Assembly: GCA_963831645.1 (NCBI GenBank)
Contig: CAWHQZ010000028.1
Location: forward strand, 1 to 64,000
Source of the DNA: CAWHQZ01 sp963831645
Lineage (GTDB): Bacteria; Pseudomonadota; Alphaproteobacteria; Rhizobiales; Aestuariivirgaceae
Length of the DNA: 64,000 nucleotides
Direction of reading: 5' to 3'
Part shown: piece by piece, positions 17,437 to 26,294 of the stretch
Layout: each line of letters starts with the position of its first letter
How positions within the stretch are numbered: position 1 is the stretch's first letter
The notes under the pieces: generated by a model
Databases searched by the model: none
Told to the model about the DNA's origin: nothing
What the model saw: only the letters and a program-made list of their open reading frames with translations
Translations under genes and position numbers: made by a program

Positions 17437-17466
17437 GATCCGAGGGTTTTGAATCGCCCTCGGATC
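17437..17466 (+). terminator. 10-bp stem-loop between binding-protein and permease genes
   Basis: GATCCGAGGG and CCCTCGGATC form a perfect 10-bp stem with a 10-base loop. No T run follows. Such a hairpin after a binding-protein gene is typical of structures that protect the 5' mRNA and reduce downstream expression, as between malE and malF. Confidence 0.65.
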
Positions 17467-17539
17467 ATTGCCCGTAGCGCTGGGCTTCGCCCGAAAATTG
17501 TAGCGCGATGACCAGTGCACCGTTTCAAAGAACGGGTCC

Positions 17540-18353
17540 ATGAGCGTCATCACGGGACAGCTTCGGTACGCCGGCGAAACGCAACCGCGGCGGCGCTTGG
17601 CCACGCCACCGTGTTGCGGCTCTTATCCGTCGCGATCGTATGCGGCGCCTGGGAAATCGCCGGCCGCTACCCGATCAGTCCGGCCTTCCCGCCATTCTCC
17701 GAGACGGCGCGAGCGCTCTTCGCCATGATCGCCGACGGCTCACTGCCAAAGGCCCTCCTCGTCACGCTTAAACCGCTCGGCCTCGGACTTGCTGCCTCGG
17801 TCGCCGTGGGCGTCGGCCTCGGCGTGCTCATGGGGCTCAACCGCTTCGCCGAATGGCTCGGATCGCCGGTTTTCATTATCGCGCAATCGGCGCCGCTCGC
17901 CGCGCTGATCCCGATCCTGACCTTCGCCTACGGCATCGGCCTCACCTCCAAGGTGCTCGACGGTCTGCATCATGGCGATGCCGGTGATCGTGCTCAATTC
18001 GCTCAACGCGGTGCGTCATACGCCCGACATCCCTGATCGCCATGGCCCGGTCGTTTCTCGGCACGCGCCGGCAACTTGATCGCCAAGATCATTCTGCCTG
18101 CGGCAAGTCCCGTCATCTTTGCCGGCCTGAGGCTCGGCTGCGCCAGCGGGCTTCATCGGCGTAATTCTTGCCGAGCTCCTGATCACCCCGACCGGTATCG
18201 GCGACATCATCACCTACAACCAGTCGATCGCCGAGTATCCGAAGATGTATGCCGCGATCTTCGCCATCATCGCCTTCTCGGTCGTATTCATCGACGATCC
18301 TCGAGCAGGTCGAGACAACACTGTTCCGCCCGGAAGAGCGAGCCACATCGTGA
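17540..18353 (+). pseudogene. ABC permease (NitT/TauT type), frameshifted
   Basis: Family sequence is spread over more than one frame. VLRLLSVAIVCGAWEIAGRYP and PLGLGLAASVAVGVGLGVLMG are membrane segments, followed by SAPLAALIPILTFAYGIGLTSK. Then shifted pieces read VIVLNSLNAVRHTP and LIAKIILPAASPVIFAGLRLG, and the end MYAAIFAIIAFSVVF. Shifts occur near 17610, 17955-17970, 18035-18075 and 18150. The start is uncertain (ATG at 17508 or 17540). The stop overlaps the GTG start of the ATPase gene. It would be the first transmembrane subunit of the importer. Confidence 0.7.
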
Positions 18354-19147
18354 ACACCGAGACTTCCCCGAGAAACGCCGCCGGCCCGCGGCCGATCGTC
18401 GAAGTCCAGGCATGTCTCCAAGATCTACGACGGCGGCGTCGAAGCGCTCAACGATATTTCGATCGATTTCACCGAAGGACGTCTCACATCCCTGCTCGGC
18501 CCCTCGGGCTGCGGCAAGACCACGCTCCTCAAGATCATCGCCGGCCTCATTCCTGCGACCGCGGGCGAGGTCAGGGTCGACGGCCGCACGGTCACCGGTC
18601 CGGGGCCGGAACGCGCCTTCGTGTTCCAGGATTTCGCACTGATGCCGTGGGCAAATGTCATGCGCAATGTCGCCTTCGGTCTCGAGCTGAAGGGTGTAGC
18701 GCGGTCGGAGCGTGAGGCGGTGGCGGAACAGTATCATCGCCAGCGTGAACCTCAAGGGGTTCGAAAACGCTTATCCGCACGAGCTTTCCGGCGGCATGCG
18801 CCAGCGCGTCGGCCTCGCCCGGGCGCTCGCCGTCAACGCCAAGGTACTGCTGATGGACGAGCCGTTTTCGGCAGTCGACGAGCAAACCCGGCGCAAGTTC
18901 CAGGAGGACCTCCTGCGAGCTGATGGCCAGGGAGCGCAGAACCTTCCTGTTCGTCACCCATTCGATCGAGGAGGCGGTCTATGTCTCCGACCGGATCGCG
19001 ATTCTGTCGCGGCGCCCGAGCCGGGTTACCTCCATCGTCGAACCCTCCATTCGGCGAGGCGACGATCCTGATCGCATCCGCCGCGACCCGGCCTATCTCG
19101 ATGCGGTCGAGTCGATCTGGCAAGGCCTGAAACGCTACCTGGACTGA
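18350..19147 (+). pseudogene. ABC transporter ATPase (NitT/TauT type), frameshifted
   Basis: A protein of about 265 residues starts at GTG 18350 overlapping the permease stop. SKIYDGGVEALNDISIDF, Walker A LLGPSGCGKTTLLKIIAG, Q-loop FVFQDFALMPW, signature LSGGMRQRVGLARAL and Walker B VLLMDEPFSAVD are all intact. Shifts lie near 18415, 18735 and 18918, so no single frame spans the domain. The end (LFVTHSIEEAVYVSDR, RPSRVTSIVE) is typical of the SsuB/TauB family. Confidence 0.8.
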
Positions 19148-19158
19148 GGCGCCTGGCA

Positions 19159-19916
19159 ATGACGATCGGCAGGCTCACGCCTCCCCATCATGACGTCACT
19201 GGTGATCTGGGCTGCGCTCTGGGAGATCGCCGGCCGGAGCGGCGCGAGCTTCATCATCCCGCCCCTTTCCCGAATCTTCGCACGCATCGTCGAAATCGTG
19301 CCAACCGCCGCCTTCGGCGATGCCCTGTGGATCACCGGCAAGAGCCTTCATCATCGGCAACCTCATCGCAGTCGGCGTCGGCATACCGCTGGGCGTCTTG
19401 ATGGGCCGGTCGATCATTGCCGACCGCGTGCTCCTGCCCTGGGTCAACATGTTTCTGTCAGCGCCGCTTTCGGCCCTTGTACCGGTGATCATGGTGATCT
19501 TCGGCGCCGGACAGACCACCATCGTGCTCACGGTCGTGCTGTTCGCCATCTGGATCATCGTGCTCGATGCCCGCGCCGGGGTGAAGAACATCACGCCCTC
19601 GCTCGTCGAAATGGCGCGCAGCTTCGGAGCAAACGGTTGGCAGGCCTTCACCAAGATCTTCGTCTGGGCCGCGCTGCCGGAGATCCTCGCGGGCGTACGC
19701 CTCGGCCTCATCCGTGCCGTAAAGGGTGTCGTCATCGGCCAGCTGCTCGTATCGATCGTCGGCTTTGGAAGGCTCTTCGAAATCTATTCCTCCCGCTTCC
19801 TGATGGAGCATTTCTGGGCATTGCTCTTCGTGCTCTTCGCCTTCGCTTTCGCCATCAACGAGGCACTGGCCTGGCTTGAGCGGCGTTTCGAGTACTTCGC
19901 CGCTTCACGCAACTGA
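19159..19916 (+). pseudogene. second ABC permease (NitT/TauT type), two frameshifts
   Basis: The start at ATG 19159 gives only 15 residues before a shift near 19195. LVIWAALWEIAGRSGASFIIP follows, and another shift near 19350 leads to IGNLIAVGVGIPLGVLMGRS. The long last part is clean and includes the EAA-type loop (LVEMARSFGANGWQAFTKIFVWAALPEI) and a C-terminal segment ending at 19916. Two different permeases in one operon suggest a heterodimeric channel, as in some riboflavin/pyrimidine or aromatic-acid importers. Confidence 0.75.
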
Positions 19917-19946
19917 TCGACCACCCAGAACAGGAGCAACAGGCCG

Positions 19947-20629
19947 ATGGAATTCGTGATTCCCCCGCCCTCGCAATCGTTTTTGCCCGTCCGCGGCTCC
20001 AAGGCCGTGTTCCCCGTGCACCGCGTCTACTGCGTCGGGCGAAATTATGCCGCCCACGCCATCGAAATGGGGGGGATCCCGGCCGCGAGCCGCCCTTCTT
20101 CTTTCAGAAGAATCCCGACAACCTGGATCCGAACGGAAAGTTTCCTTACCCTCCGGCTTCGAACGATGTTCACCATGAGATTGAAATGATCGTCGCGCTG
20201 AAAAGCGGCGGGCGGAACATTGCGCCGGAGAAGGCGCTCGACTGCGTTTACGGCTACGGCGTCGGTCTCGACATGACGCGTCGCGACCTGCAAGGCAAGG
20301 CCAAGGACATGGGGCGGCCGTGGGAAGTCGGCAAAGCCTTCGAGTCCTCAGCGCCTTGCTCACCGCTGGCGCCGGCCAGTGTGATCGGCCACCCGTCGCG
20401 AGGCAGCATCTGGCTGGACGTCAATGGCCAGCGCAAGCAGACCGGCGATCTCGATCAGATGATCTGGAAGGTTCCGGAAATGATCTGCCACCTGTCTGGT
20501 CTGTTCACCCTGACACCTGGCGATATCATCTTTTCTGGAACCCCCTCCGGGGTTGGCGCAGTCAGCCGCGGCGACAGACTTCGTGGCCATATCGACAATG
20601 TCGGAAATCTCGAAGTCCGCATTGTCTGA
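19947..20629 (+). pseudogene. fumarylacetoacetate hydrolase (FAA) family enzyme, one frameshift
   Basis: A product of about 227 residues starts with FLPVRGSKAVFPVHRVYCVGRNYAAHAIEM. At a run of seven G (about 20069-20075) the frame is lost. One base more or less gives DPGREPPFFFQKNPDN, then NDVHHEIEMIVAL with metal ligands, and FTLTPGDIIFSGTPSGVGAV. The family cleaves or decarboxylates beta-diketo acids such as fumarylpyruvate. Position after the ABC genes suggests it acts on the imported compound. The shift in a homopolymer strongly resembles a read error. Confidence 0.85.
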
Positions 20630-20653
20630 CGCTGTAACAAACGCGCCGCCCGC

Positions 20654-21349
20654 TCACCACGGATACTCGCTGCCGTCATAATGATAAAACTTGCCTGAGT
20701 CCGCTGGGCCGAAGGCATCGATGAGCCGCCGCATCGCAGTCACGCTCTCTTCCGGCGTCAGCCTTGCGCCCGGGCCTCCCATATCGGTTTTGACCCAGCC
20801 CGGATTGATCAGAACGCAGTTGATCCGGCGCGACGCGAGATCGATTGCAGCGCTTCGCATCACCATGTTCACGGCCGCCTTGGAGCTGCGGTAGGCGATT
20901 GACCCGCCGGACGTATTGTCGGCGAGGGAACCCATGCCGCTTGTGATCGTGATTACCAGTCTGCGCTCGCTGCGGGCAAGGTGATCGCTAAAGGCTTCTG
21001 TGACCCGCAGCGGACCCATCGCATTCACATCCAGGACGCGGCTCCAGGATTCGTAGTCGACATTGCCGGTGGTTTGCCCGCGGGCGCCCCCGATTCCCGC
21101 GCTGTTGATGAGCACATCTATTGCAGCCTCCCTGAGGCGCAGCGCGGCGTCCCGGATGCTTCCGGCGTCGGTCACGTCGAGGGCGACTACGGTTACCCTG
21201 ATGCCGGTGGCATCCTTTAGCTTTTGGAGCTGGTTTGCATTTGCCGGATCGCGGCATGTCGCAAATACTTGCCATCCGGCAGCCGCGTATTGTTGGGCGA
21301 ACTCGAAGCCAAGACCGCGATTCGCACCTGTGATCAGTACCGTTGGCAT
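20654..21349 (-). CDS. short-chain dehydrogenase/reductase (C-factor-like)
   Basis: The 231-residue protein has the SDR cofactor motif TGANRGLGFEFA, DVLINSAGIGG in place of the NNAG motif, the catalytic Ser in TITSGMGSLAD and YRSSK. The sequence most resembles the C-factor/CsgA-like branch of SDRs, which often lack a known substrate. GWVKTDMGGPGA is typical of that branch. It converges on the FAA gene with a short gap. Confidence 0.9.
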   Translation of the reverse strand: MPTVLITGANRGLGFEFAQQYAAAGWQVFATCRDPANANQLQKLKDATGIRVTVVALDVTDAGSIRDAALRLREAAIDVLINSAGIGGARGQTTGNVDYESWSRVLDVNAMGPLRVTEAFSDHLARSERRLVITITSGMGSLADNTSGGSIAYRSSKAAVNMVMRSAAIDLASRRINCVLINPGWVKTDMGGPGARLTPEESVTAMRRLIDAFGPADSGKFYHYDGSEYPW

Positions 21350-21479
21350 GCTTGTCTCACAAAATCGCGGGTCCCACTCCCCTCGTAACCGGCCCTCAAA
21401 TCGAGGCCGGACACAACTGAAGTCACGACAATCAACAATATCCTCCCGCAGTTACCTCACGAGCGTCAAGGTTTCCGCA
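21350..21479. other. intergenic stretch
   Basis: Nothing recognised between the SDR start and the HlyD-like fragment. It presumably contains the SDR promoter. The region from here to 21726 totals about 380 bases without an intact gene. Confidence 0.4.
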
Positions 21480-21593
21480 TAATCGCCGACGATGCCGGCG
21501 GAGGTACTCATCAGGACCGGGGCACGCACTCCCCTCGCCTACCTGCTCAAACCCGTAACCGACAGCTTCGCCCGGGCGCTGCGCGAGGAATGA
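21480..21593 (+). pseudogene. C-terminal fragment of HlyD-family secretion adaptor
   Basis: A 34-codon piece from ATG 21492 reads MPAEVLIRTGARTPLAY and LLKPVTDSFARALREE, ending at TGA 21591-21593. This is the characteristic end of the type I secretion membrane-fusion protein (HlyD/PrtE): GMPAEV..RTGERT...YLLKPL.D...RA.REE. A TAA precedes it in frame and nothing else of the roughly 440-residue protein or its ABC partner is present. It is a relic of a lost type I secretion locus. Confidence 0.7.
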
Positions 21594-21726
21594 GGCTTGC
21601 GAGGCCTTGGATTCCTCCTTCCGGGGCCAATAGTTTCATGCACGAGTGCGGCGTTTCGGTCACCGGTTGCGAAATTCTACAGACGGTGCAAACTGTCACG
21701 CGTTTGGTAAGTGAGTGAGTGCGAAT

Positions 21727-21840
21727 ATGCGTCTGTTGCAATGGCTCAGGTGCCGGCTGCGTCTCTGCCCGTGGACCATGAGCTACGACGATACGGGGTT
21801 CTTCCAAGAATGCAGCCGGTGCGGGAAAGTCAGCCGCTAG
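21727..21840 (+). CDS. 37-residue Cys-rich putative zinc-ribbon peptide
   Basis: ATG 21727 to TAG 21840 encodes a small basic protein with two Cys near the start (LRCRLRLCPW) and a CSRCGK knuckle near the end. The two halves resemble small zinc-ribbon proteins of the DUF1660 type. There is no strong ribosome binding site (GAGTGAGTGCGAAT precedes). The protein-like motif makes a real gene plausible. Confidence 0.5.
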   Translation: MRLLQWLRCRLRLCPWTMSYDDTGFFQECSRCGKVSR

Positions 21841-22102
21841 AGCGCTAGCGTCCCGCGACTTTGCATGGGCCCACAACTGGACGCCCGGGAAATCTCGACG
21901 GCCGCCAGCGTAGCCGAGGTTGTCAGCGATTCTGCGGCGCCATTAGTCCTCGGGCAATGAACCGAGGGTGAGTCCACCTCTTCGGAAACGACGCTAATTT
22001 GTCACACTGCCATCAATACGCTGGTCGTCCGCGCAAATTCGAGCCGATATCCGGGATATCTCGGCGGGAGCAGGCGCGCTGGCGCTAGACGTGCTATGAT
22101 CC

Positions 22103-22435
22103 ATGTCCATGGTGATTCGTATTGCCATGGCCGCCATGCTTCTGGGGGGAGCGGCCAAGGCGGAATCCCTCCACAATCTCAACGATCCAGGTCACTGGTA
22201 TCCGCCGAACTGCTGTTCGCAGCGCGATTGCGAGCCAATTCCTATCGATGCCATCACCGAGACCCGGAGCGGCTGGGTCGTTCACTATGTATCGGCCCGT
22301 TTCGGCGCGATCAACGAAACGATCCCGCTCCGTGAAGCTCGCCATTCCCGCGACGGCGGCTTTCATGGCTGCTGGCGGCTCAATCCCGACACCAAGCCCC
22401 GCACTATCTGCTTTTTCGTGCCGCTTAACGCCTGA
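22103..22435 (+). CDS. small exported Cys-rich hypothetical protein
   Basis: The product of 110 residues has a signal peptide (IRIAMAAMLLGGAAKAE). The mature part has an aromatic/Cys motif, HWYPPNCCSQRDCEPIP, then a VVHYVSARFGAI strand and a late GCWRLNP...TICFFVP segment. The five Cys suggest periplasmic disulfides. Related small proteins are common in rhizobia, but no function is known to me. Confidence 0.75.
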   Translation: MSMVIRIAMAAMLLGGAAKAESLHNLNDPGHWYPPNCCSQRDCEPIPIDAITETRSGWVVHYVSARFGAINETIPLREARHSRDGGFHGCWRLNPDTKPRTICFFVPLNA

Positions 22436-22503
22436 CCGGCGACCGCCTGTGTCGTCGTCCTGGCGAAAGCCCACCTGACACTTGCAGGATTTGCGCAACC
22501 TAA

Positions 22504-22523
22504 CGTCTCACAAGGTTGAGACG
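22504..22523. other. 7-bp perfect inverted repeat
   Basis: CGTCTCA and TGAGACG flank a 6-base spacer between the exported Cys-rich gene and the DUF421 gene. No T run follows. It may be an operator for the DUF421 gene (start 22589) or a weak terminator. Confidence 0.4.
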
Positions 22524-22588
22524 AAATGGTTGTTCAGCCCGGGTGTTCAGCCGCTATAGCTGATCCGGCAATGACACCCGGAGCCTGA

Positions 22589-23086
22589 ATGAGCAAACTT
22601 CTGGACATCGACTGGTCGGCACTGGTTGTTCCCACGCACTCGCTTGCGGAGATGGCCGTACGCGGGACTTTCATGTACATCCTCCTTTTCCTGGTCCTTC
22701 GCCTGCTTCTCAAGCGCCAAGCAGGTGCGATCGGCCTCGCAGATCTGCTGCTTGTCGTCATCATTGCCGACGTGTCCGGAAACGCCTTCTCAAAGGACTA
22801 TGGCTCGCTCAGCGAAGGCCTGGTGCTGATCCTTACGATCGTATTCTGGGACTATGTATTCGACTGGCTTGGTTACCGGTTCCCGGTCTTTAACCGCCTG
22901 ATGCGCTCCCAGCCTCTGCTGCTGATCAGCAACGGAAAAATGCTCAAGCAGGACATGCGGAAGGAAGCGATCTCTGAGGACGAGCTCATGAGCCAGCTTC
23001 GTCAACAAGGGGTCGAAGGCCCTGCCTAGGTCAAAAAAGCGTATATCGAAGGCGACGGGCATATAAGCATCATAAAGAAAAAGTAA
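22589..23086 (+). pseudogene. DUF421 (YetF-like) membrane protein with in-frame TAG
   Basis: The frame encodes membrane helices (GTFMYILLFLVLRLLLKRQ, ADLLLVVIIADVSGNAF, ILTIVFWDYVFDWLGY) and the DUF421 domain with LLLISNGKMLKQDMRKEAIS. A TAG at 23027-23029 stops it after GVEGPA. The frame then continues without a break as VKKAYIEGDGHISIIKKK to TAA 23086, which is the normal family ending. GAG to TAG would explain it. Truncation removes about 19 residues of the last strand. DUF421 proteins have no settled function. Confidence 0.8.
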
Positions 23087-23527
23087 GATACCCAAGCTCA
23101 ACGGCTTGCTGGGTGTATTCAGAACGCAGATTCGTCCGCGGGCCGCTCGTGATGCTATCCGACTGCGCCCGCCCTGGATCGGGAACCGAAGTCCTTCCTC
23201 AGGAACCGCTGCCCGGTCAACAGCGCCGCACGCAATTCATGCAGCTGAACGCCGCGTCGGCAGTTGCCGTCCCCTGTAGTCAGACGTTCGGCTCCGCGAT
23301 CGATCGTTTCTCCTTCCCTCTGCTCCATCAGCTCCCCAGCCCATCGTTCTGGCGGCAGCAACCTGCCGACAGCCCTAGATTCACATGCCCAAGCGACACA
23401 CTGCAACGCGATAGTTGTGGGTGAGCGCGGATTGTCCGCGAACTGTGTTGACTTGGCCACAAAACCTGGCACCCGCCGGGGCAACACCTGCCGCCGGCAC
23501 GCATGCGGGCAAGAGGAAATAGGCAAA
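23087..23527. other. intergenic stretch with no recognised gene
   Basis: About 440 bases follow the DUF421 gene. Frames are open on both strands, as expected for high GC, but I see no motif, ribosome binding site or repeat that supports a gene. Confidence 0.4.
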
Positions 23528-23971
23528 CTAGTGGCTGGCGCGGTGCTCTGCAGATCGACCGTTGTGCCGCTGGTCGCGGCGCTTCTCGGCCTTGCTTCGC
23601 TTTTTCCGGGGCCTTGGCTCATGCGCCGCCTCCGGAACCCGGCTCTGTATGTAAGCCAGCGCGCCCTCAATAGCGCGAGCGATCACCTGGGTGCCGCTTG
23701 TCGCCGCGCTACCCACCGCAGATGCGGCATCAATTCCTGCTGAGCCCACAGCCTGGGCTGATTCGACCGGACGCCCGATGGCCTTTCGCATCGCAGAACC
23801 CCTTTGAGATTGTTTACGAATTAGGGCTGCGGCAGCTTCCACCAATGCACCCGCTACAATTGAACGTCCCATCGGACCAGAAAGCACATCCTTGCTGAGG
23901 GCGCGAAGCATCTTGGGAACTCGCACACCGGCAATTTTCTTGGGAAGCGCTATCTTCTTCCTCTTGGCCAT
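23528..23971 (-). CDS. basic lysine-rich hypothetical protein
   Basis: The 147-residue product starts at ATG 23971 after GGAGG. Its N-terminus is KRKKIALPKKIAGVRVPKML, then an alanine-rich helical region (IVAGALVEAAAALIRKQ), a central GSAGIDAASAVGSAA segment, and a basic end rich in RKKRSKAEKRR. Similar proteins occur in rhizobia without assigned function. The composition suggests nucleic acid or surface association. No named domain. Confidence 0.7.
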   Translation of the reverse strand: MAKRKKIALPKKIAGVRVPKMLRALSKDVLSGPMGRSIVAGALVEAAAALIRKQSQRGSAMRKAIGRPVESAQAVGSAGIDAASAVGSAATSGTQVIARAIEGALAYIQSRVPEAAHEPRPRKKRSKAEKRRDQRHNGRSAEHRASH

Positions 23972-24124
23972 TTGCTGGTCCTCCACTTGATGTAGTCAGT
24001 GACTGAAACGCTCTTGCGTGTCGCCCGGTTCCCGGCTGGGAACAGAAGTAGACGCAAAACCCCCGCGGGCGTCGGCAGCCCGCGGGGATCAGTTTAATCG
24101 CGCTACCCTGGTTATCACGCTGCC

Positions 24125-24430
24125 CTAGTTGATGCTGCTCCAGACGCTGGAGCCTGGCGAACACGGTCTCGTTCATCGTCGCCGGGTCAGCGTCGTTGTT
24201 GATATACGCAAACAACCCGCCATTGAACTCGGTACGATCAAGCTTCCCGTCCGAGTTCTTGCCCAACTGGCAAACTCGCCATAACGGGTCTTGTCGAATT
24301 TGTTCGCATGCATGTCGGCCTTGAAGCTCAAATCCGTGCCGGCCCGGAATTCAGATTCATCAATGTTGCCATCGCCATTGGTGTCGAACTTGGTACAAAT
24401 GTTCGTCCCATCAAGACCGGCGGAAACGTC
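24125..24430 (-). pseudogene. EF-hand protein fragment
   Basis: The minus strand encodes EF-hand loops: DTNGDGNIDESEF (about 24345-24385), then NKFDKTRYGEFAS. After a base loss near 24262 comes KNSDGKLDRTEFNGG. The likely end is VWSSIN with TAG at 24125, in a third frame. The 5' part runs into the end of the FAA gene and no start codon is in frame, so the beginning is missing or shifted. Intact relatives are small periplasmic calcium-binding proteins. Confidence 0.6.
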
Positions 24431-25619
24431 AACTTGGGCGCAGCAGATTGCGCCGCACCAGGTTTCGCATCAGGTCACCGACCCCGAAGGTCCACGGGGC
24501 GCAAGCGTCTGATGGTCGCATCGTGTTGGCGAGCGTTCCAAGGCCCCTCGCGGCGACCGTCACCACATCACCGGTCTTGTGAGTGAACCCGCGACCTTGT
24601 CCCTCGCGGTCCTCGATGGGCGCAAACATGGTTCCCAGATACAAAACGAACCCATCCGGATACTGGTGATGCGGGCCGATCGTCTGCTTCACCAGGTCCT
24701 CCGGCGTGCGGCTGATCAGCTTCATCGAGCTTGCGCCTTCAAGAGAGAAACCCTCGGGCCCATGCACTGCCAGTGTTACCTTCTCACCGCCCAGCTCTGC
24801 GAGTGAATATGTCCTGTCGAACAGGCGAAGGAATGGGCCCAGGGCCGCGCTGGCGTTATTGTCCTTGGCCTTGCCTAGGAGAAGTGCCGAGCGCCCTTCG
24901 ACGTCGCGCAGGTTGACGTCATTGCCGAGCATGGCGCCGACGATCCGGCCCGTCGAAGCCACCGTGACGACTACTTCCGGTTCCGGATTGTTCCAGTCTG
25001 AGTGCGGGTGCAAACCGGCACAGGCCCCGGTGCCGACGGACGAAAGCACGGGTGCCTTGGTAAAAACCTCGGCGTCAGGGCCGATTCCCACTTCGAGATA
25101 CTGTGACCATGCACCCTTCGCGGTAAGCACCGACTTCAGAACCATTGCTTCCTTCGAGCCGGGTCTCAGTTGCGAAAGGTCTTCGCCGATAAGCGCGCGG
25201 ACGTCTGCCCTCAGCTCCTGGGCAAGAGGTGCATCGCCGTGTGCCTTCTCTTCGATCACCCTTTCGATCAGGGAAGCCGCAAACGTGACGCCCGCCGCCT
25301 TGATCACCTGCAGGTCGATGGGCGCAAGAAAGTAAGGCTTGGCGGGATCGCGGCTGTCCTCCTCGGAATTGGCGAGTATGTCGGCAAGCTCGCCGATGCG
25401 CTCACCGGCGCAACCCCTCAGCGCGGCTGCCGGATCAGGCTGCTCGCAGAGATCGCGGCAGGTTGGATAGGTGCGCGTGATGTCGATGACCTCATGACCC
25501 ACCAGCCGAACGAGTGAAGGGCCTCGAACGTCGGGGCGCCAAATCCTGCCGACAAGAGAGCCTCGCGTGCCGTCCGCCGGAAGCGCGACCTTCGGCTCGA
25601 GGAAGCTTTGAATCTGCAA
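24429..25619 (-). CDS. fumarylacetoacetate hydrolase family protein
   Basis: The 396-residue product is proposed to start at TTG 25619, just after AGGTAGGCGG. It begins IQSFLEPKVALPADG, with GSLVGRIWRP early and VEVGIGPDAEVFTKAPVLSS before the catalytic part. The C-terminal part has EVVVTVASTGRIVGAMLGNDVNLRD, ARGLGTLAN and PWTFGVGDLMRNL. Length fits the longer FAA branch that binds a metal through acidic residues. The frame is joined in phase to the upstream DUF992 sequence only because of a shift there, so the 562-residue fusion is not believed. Substrate unknown. Confidence 0.8.
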   Translation of the reverse strand: MQIQSFLEPKVALPADGTRGSLVGRIWRPDVRGPSLVRLVGHEVIDITRTYPTCRDLCEQPDPAAALRGCAGERIGELADILANSEEDSRDPAKPYFLAPIDLQVIKAAGVTFAASLIERVIEEKAHGDAPLAQELRADVRALIGEDLSQLRPGSKEAMVLKSVLTAKGAWSQYLEVGIGPDAEVFTKAPVLSSVGTGACAGLHPHSDWNNPEPEVVVTVASTGRIVGAMLGNDVNLRDVEGRSALLLGKAKDNNASAALGPFLRLFDRTYSLAELGGEKVTLAVHGPEGFSLEGASSMKLISRTPEDLVKQTIGPHHQYPDGFVLYLGTMFAPIEDREGQGRGFTHKTGDVVTVAARGLGTLANTMRPSDACAPWTFGVGDLMRNLVRRNLLRPS

Positions 25620-25627
25620 TTTGCCGC

Positions 25628-26111
25628 CTACCTCGTGTACTCGAGGCTCAGCCAACCGATGCCGGCGGCTATGTTGAGGCCGGTCTGGCCCTGGACGCTC
25701 ACCGGCTGGAGCGCGATGGATTTCTGAAAGCCGCCAACCAGAACATTGGCTCCGAGTCCCAGCAGGCACCGTGGCCTGGGCGGTGGCGCCGACGTAGGTG
25801 CCCGCGAGAGCGTCGTGACCGATCGATCCGGGCGCGAATACCAGCCAGCCAACGTAGGCTTCGTTCGTCACACCGATATCAATTCCGAGCTTCTTGATCG
25901 ATCCCACGTAGTGCCCCCGTGAGCCTCCTCGGGCCGGATGAAACACGCAGTCCATGCCCTTTGAGGAGCCGAGCATCAGACCGATGCCACCTTCAATGGT
26001 GCAGTTGAGAGAGCCGACGTTGACGCCGCGACCCGCCGATGCCGGTGGTGCGCCGCACAGGGGCAAAACCAGCGCCGCAGCAAGCAACAGACCTGATTTC
26101 AGAGACTTCAT
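25628..26111 (-). pseudogene. DUF992 exported protein, one frameshift
   Basis: The start at ATG 26111 after AGGGAG opens a signal peptide (LLLAAALVLPLCGAPPASA). The DUF992 domain follows: VGSLNCTIEGGIGLMLGSSK, CVFHPARGG, HYVGSIKKLGIDIGVTNEAYV. At about 25785 the frame moves and continues as LLGLGANVLVGGFQKSIAL and GLNIAAGIGWLSLEY, ending at 25628. DUF992 proteins are small rhizobial exported proteins without known role. The extra base lies in a CC run. Confidence 0.85.
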
Positions 26112-26186
26112 CTCCAACTCCCTTTAGCATTTTCCGGCGAAGTAGAATTACTTCGCCGATAAGAGAATGCGCAGGATCAAATACTT

Positions 26187-26237
26187 GGAGCATGTTCTTG
26201 TCGGAAAAGTGTGTACACTTTTCCGGAACATGCTTCC
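26187..26237. repeat. REP-like palindromic element
   Basis: GGAGCATGTTC and CGGAAAAGTGT pair with ACACTTTTCCG and GAACATGCTTCC, a near-perfect 51-base palindrome with a few unpaired bases. The pattern GCATG...CGGAAAAGTG...CACTTTTCCG...CATGC is that of the intergenic palindromes repeated in rhizobial genomes (RIME-like). It lies between the DUF992 start and the AmpG-like stop. Confidence 0.75.
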
Positions 26238-26294
26238 AGGCTGAAATGGTCGCGCCCCTCAATAGCACGCCGGCCGGCAAGCGGGCCCGTCGTC

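Noticed and set aside
23155..23670. 171-codon minus-strand frame
   Set aside because: Arginine-rich, partly antisense to and overlapping the end of the basic protein gene, without motif.
24429..26117. A 562-codon fusion of DUF992 and FAA hydrolase
   Set aside because: The join is produced by a one-base shift near 25785; in the corrected frame DUF992 ends normally at 25628 and the FAA gene has its own start at 25619.
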